Shown one piece after another: positions 31,019 through 32,906 of a stretch of 32,906 nucleotides of DNA; position 1 is the stretch's first letter; each line of letters starts with the position of its first letter. The notes under the pieces were generated by a model. The model ran no database searches. It had not been told where the DNA came from and worked only from the letters and a program-made list of their open reading frames with translations. Origin of the DNA: Bacteroides sp. (GTDB lineage Bacteria; Bacteroidota; Bacteroidia; Bacteroidales; Muribaculaceae); assembly GCA_014801535.1 (NCBI GenBank), contig JAAVEA010000025.1, positions 1 to 32,906 on the forward strand. Reading direction: 5' to 3'. Made by a program: the position numbers and the translations under genes.

Positions 31019-32653
31019 ATGAATAACACACTGAGAAAGAAAGAACGGGAACTCTCCAAGATGAGTCCGTTTGAGATCAAAAATGAATTGATAAAACTCG
31101 CGAAAAAAGATGCTCAGAAAGCTACCGGCCAGTTTCTGAACGCCGGTCGAGGCAATCCCGACTGGATCGCTACAATTCCGCGACAGGCTTTCTTCCTTCT
31201 CGGACAATGGGCGCTCGAAGAGAGCAGCCGCACATTCACTGCCGAACCGGGTATAGCCGGAATGCCTCAAAGCGAGGGAGCCATGGAAAGACTCAAACAT
31301 TTCCTGATGGTAAATTCCACACAGCCCGGAGCGATGATGCTGCATGATGCGATAGTATATTGTGTAGACACCCTCGGCATCGAGCCTGATTCGCTTGCTT
31401 ACGAATGGGCAGAGGGGATAATCGGAGATGAATATCCCACACCGGTTCGTATGCTTGAGCACTCGGAAGAGATTATACGTGCATATATGGCCAAGGAAAT
31501 GGGGGATAATGCCCCCGGTTTCGGACGCGAATATGATCTTTTCGCCACAGAGGGAGGCACAGCCGCCATGTGCTATATCTTCGATTCGCTGCAGGTGAAT
31601 CATCTGGTGAACCATCATGACAAGATTGCATTGATGACACCTATTTTCACCCCTTATCTTGAGATTCCGGGTCTTGACAGGTATGAATTCGATGTCGTGA
31701 ACATAGAGGCGAACGAAATGGATGAAAACGGTTTGCACGTATGGCAATATCCGGATTCAGAGCTTGATAAACTTCGTGATCCGGCTGTCAAGCTTCTGTG
31801 TCTTGTAAATCCGTCGAATCCGCCATCCTACAAGCTCTCGAAAAAATGTATGGATCGCATTGTGGAGATTGTTAAAAACGACAATCCGAATCTTATGATT
31901 GTCACCGATGATGTTTACGGCACGTTTGCCACCGATTTCCGGTCGCTGATGTATGAACTGCCTGAGAATACTCTGTGTGTATATTCATTCTCCAAATATT
32001 TCGGTGCCACAGGCTGGCGTCTGGCAGTGGTGGCTCTTGCAAAAGATAATATCTATAACCGTCTGATCGCCGGACTTCCCGAGATTCAGCGTAAAGATCT
32101 CTATCATCGTTACCGTTCGCTCACTCCGAATCCCGATGCGATACCGTTCATTGACCGTCTGGTAGCTGACTCAAGGGCAGTGGCTCTGAATCATACGGCC
32201 GGTCTTTCCACTCCGCAGCAGATTCAGATGACGATGTTCGCTTTATTCTGCCTTGTGGACAAGGATGACGTTTATAAGAAGGCGATGCAGGATATGATAC
32301 ACGCCCGTCTTGATGCGTTGTGGGATTCCGCCGGATTCACCTTGGTTCCGGATAAAGACAGGGTGGGATATTACTCCGAAATCGACATAATGGTTTGGGG
32401 AAAGAAATTCTATGGTGATGAATTCTGCAAATGGCTCGCCGATCACTATGAGCCGCTCGATATTGTGCTTCGTCTTGCCAAGGAGACATCTGTGGTTCTA
32501 CTTAACGGCAGTGGTTTCGCCGGACCCGACTGGAGTGTGCGCGCTTCGCTGGCTAATCTGACCAAAGAGGATTATGTGGAGATCGGAAAGGCTCTGCACC
32601 AGATTCTGGAGGCATACCATCAGGAGTTTATAGAATCTGAAAAAGAGAAATAA
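31019..32653 (+). CDS. aspD: Aspartate 4-decarboxylase (bifunctional aspartate aminotransferase)
   Basis: The 544-residue PLP enzyme is of the AspD family (fold type I), which converts L-aspartate to L-alanine and CO2. MSPFEIKNELIKLA and FLNAGRGNPDWIATIPRQAF near the N-terminus are family-specific. VNPSNPPS, then VTDDVYGTF (PLP-ring Asp) and the Schiff-base lysine in CVYSFSKYFGATGWRLA follow in order (residues about 263-269, 295-301 and 326). I chose the ATG at 31019 because the one at 30977 lies in the palindrome and the family starts about ten residues before SPFE. With AspT it completes a decarboxylation/antiport cycle that consumes a cytoplasmic proton and so energises the membrane. Confidence 0.93.
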   Translation: MNNTLRKKERELSKMSPFEIKNELIKLAKKDAQKATGQFLNAGRGNPDWIATIPRQAFFLLGQWALEESSRTFTAEPGIAGMPQSEGAMERLKHFLMVNSTQPGAMMLHDAIVYCVDTLGIEPDSLAYEWAEGIIGDEYPTPVRMLEHSEEIIRAYMAKEMGDNAPGFGREYDLFATEGGTAAMCYIFDSLQVNHLVNHHDKIALMTPIFTPYLEIPGLDRYEFDVVNIEANEMDENGLHVWQYPDSELDKLRDPAVKLLCLVNPSNPPSYKLSKKCMDRIVEIVKNDNPNLMIVTDDVYGTFATDFRSLMYELPENTLCVYSFSKYFGATGWRLAVVALAKDNIYNRLIAGLPEIQRKDLYHRYRSLTPNPDAIPFIDRLVADSRAVALNHTAGLSTPQQIQMTMFALFCLVDKDDVYKKAMQDMIHARLDALWDSAGFTLVPDKDRVGYYSEIDIMVWGKKFYGDEFCKWLADHYEPLDIVLRLAKETSVVLLNGSGFAGPDWSVRASLANLTKEDYVEIGKALHQILEAYHQEFIESEKEK

Positions 32654-32722
32654 CATTTTATTAAGCACTTGCTTAAAATTATAGTGGCGGTGTCGTAATT
32701 AAGTTTTATGAACTGTACCACT

Positions 32723-32730
32723 TAATTTTG
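32723..32730 (+). promoter_or_regulatory. Isolated -7 element after aspD
   Basis: TAATTTTG matches the -7 consensus about 70 bp after aspD. I find no matching -33, and the only frame downstream lacks a start codon. Confidence 0.3.
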
Positions 32731-32731
32731 A

Positions 32732-32906
32732 AAACATAAAGAAGAGTGTCCGTATGCGGGATTGCTTAGCAGTCTGCATACGGATTTTGATTCACCGGTG
32801 GAGGTGTTCACACTTAACGGTATGCGTGTAGCCTCATCCATGGAGAATCTTGCTCCCGGCATCTACGTAATCCGTCAGGGATCGAAGGTAGAGAAGAAAA
32901 TGGTGA
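32732..32906 (+). pseudogene. Start-less fragment encoding a type IX-like sorting tail, cut by window end
   Basis: The frame is open from 32732 to the edge and encodes DSPVEVFTLNGMRVAS then LAPGIYVIRQGSKVEKKMV. This matches the pattern of C-terminal sorting domains of the Por/type IX secretion family (V-hydrophobic-x-x-x-G-x-x-V, L-x-x-G-I-Y-V-v, K-hydrophobic-V at the end). No start codon or protein body precedes it, because an in-frame stop lies at 32729 and aspD ends at 32653. The fragment also covers the terminator hairpin. It is most likely the remnant tail of a deleted secreted protein gene. The part beyond the edge is not visible. Confidence 0.55.
32749..32788 (+). terminator. Terminator-like hairpin after aspD
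   Basis: TCCGTATGC (32749-32757) pairs perfectly with GCATACGGA (32776-32784) around an 18-nt loop and is followed by TTTT. It lies about 95 bp after aspD and probably ends the aspT-aspD transcript. Confidence 0.65.

Overview
The window looks like chromosomal DNA from a gut-type Bacteroidales bacterium, most likely Muribaculaceae or a close relative (inference). Supporting signs are the Bacteroidetes -33/-7 promoters (TTTG or TTG, 19-20 nt, then TAnnTTTG) before several genes, fused HisIE and HisB proteins, GSCFA and GH3-family proteins, membrane-tethered TPR/HTH regulators, many short lipoproteins, and a C-terminal type IX-like sorting tail at the right edge. It is mostly housekeeping and metabolic DNA. 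I see no prophage, insertion sequence, CRISPR array or defence locus.

Layout. 1-597: gene-free DNA made of nested inverted and direct repeats. 598-5795 (minus): a compact operon of outer-membrane phospholipase A (pldA), a membrane glycosyltransferase, the Mrp/ApbC Fe-S carrier ATPase and a lipoprotein-like TPR/HTH regulator. 5943-7469 (plus): a GH3-family adenylating enzyme whose 3' end overlaps a convergent MATE exporter (minus). 9021-10403 (minus): tRNA-Leu(CAA) with its own promoter and terminator, and an unrecognised envelope protein. 10511-17633 (minus): a complete histidine operon, hisG-D-C-B-H-A-F-IE, interrupted only by a short tandem repeat between hisF and hisIE. 17802-19939 (minus): rpoN (sigma-54), tRNA-Leu(TAA) and luxS. 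20142-20816 (plus): a membrane-anchored TPR protein. 20900-21736: about 830 bp without a clear protein gene, containing a convincing orphan transcription unit (promoter and terminator, no credible CDS) on the minus strand. 21737-26025 (minus): a second TPR/HTH regulator, two lipoproteins and a GSCFA protein. 26287-27201 (plus): a secreted alpha/beta hydrolase. 27202-27443: a hairpin-rich repeat between convergent genes. 27444-28918 (minus): an EamA transporter and a DUF4332 protein. 29225-32653 (plus): aspT and aspD, an aspartate/alanine antiporter and aspartate 4-decarboxylase pair expected to generate proton-motive force. 32732-32906: a start-less reading frame encoding a type IX-like sorting tail, cut by the window edge.

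The two best functional modules are the histidine pathway (all ten steps encoded) and the aspT-aspD energy cycle. The most promising undescribed material is non-coding: the orphan transcript at about 21215-21590, the three-way-junction palindrome at 415-550, and the cruciform-like element at 34-201 with its half copy at 267-373. Family calls rest on motifs read by eye. No database search was possible.
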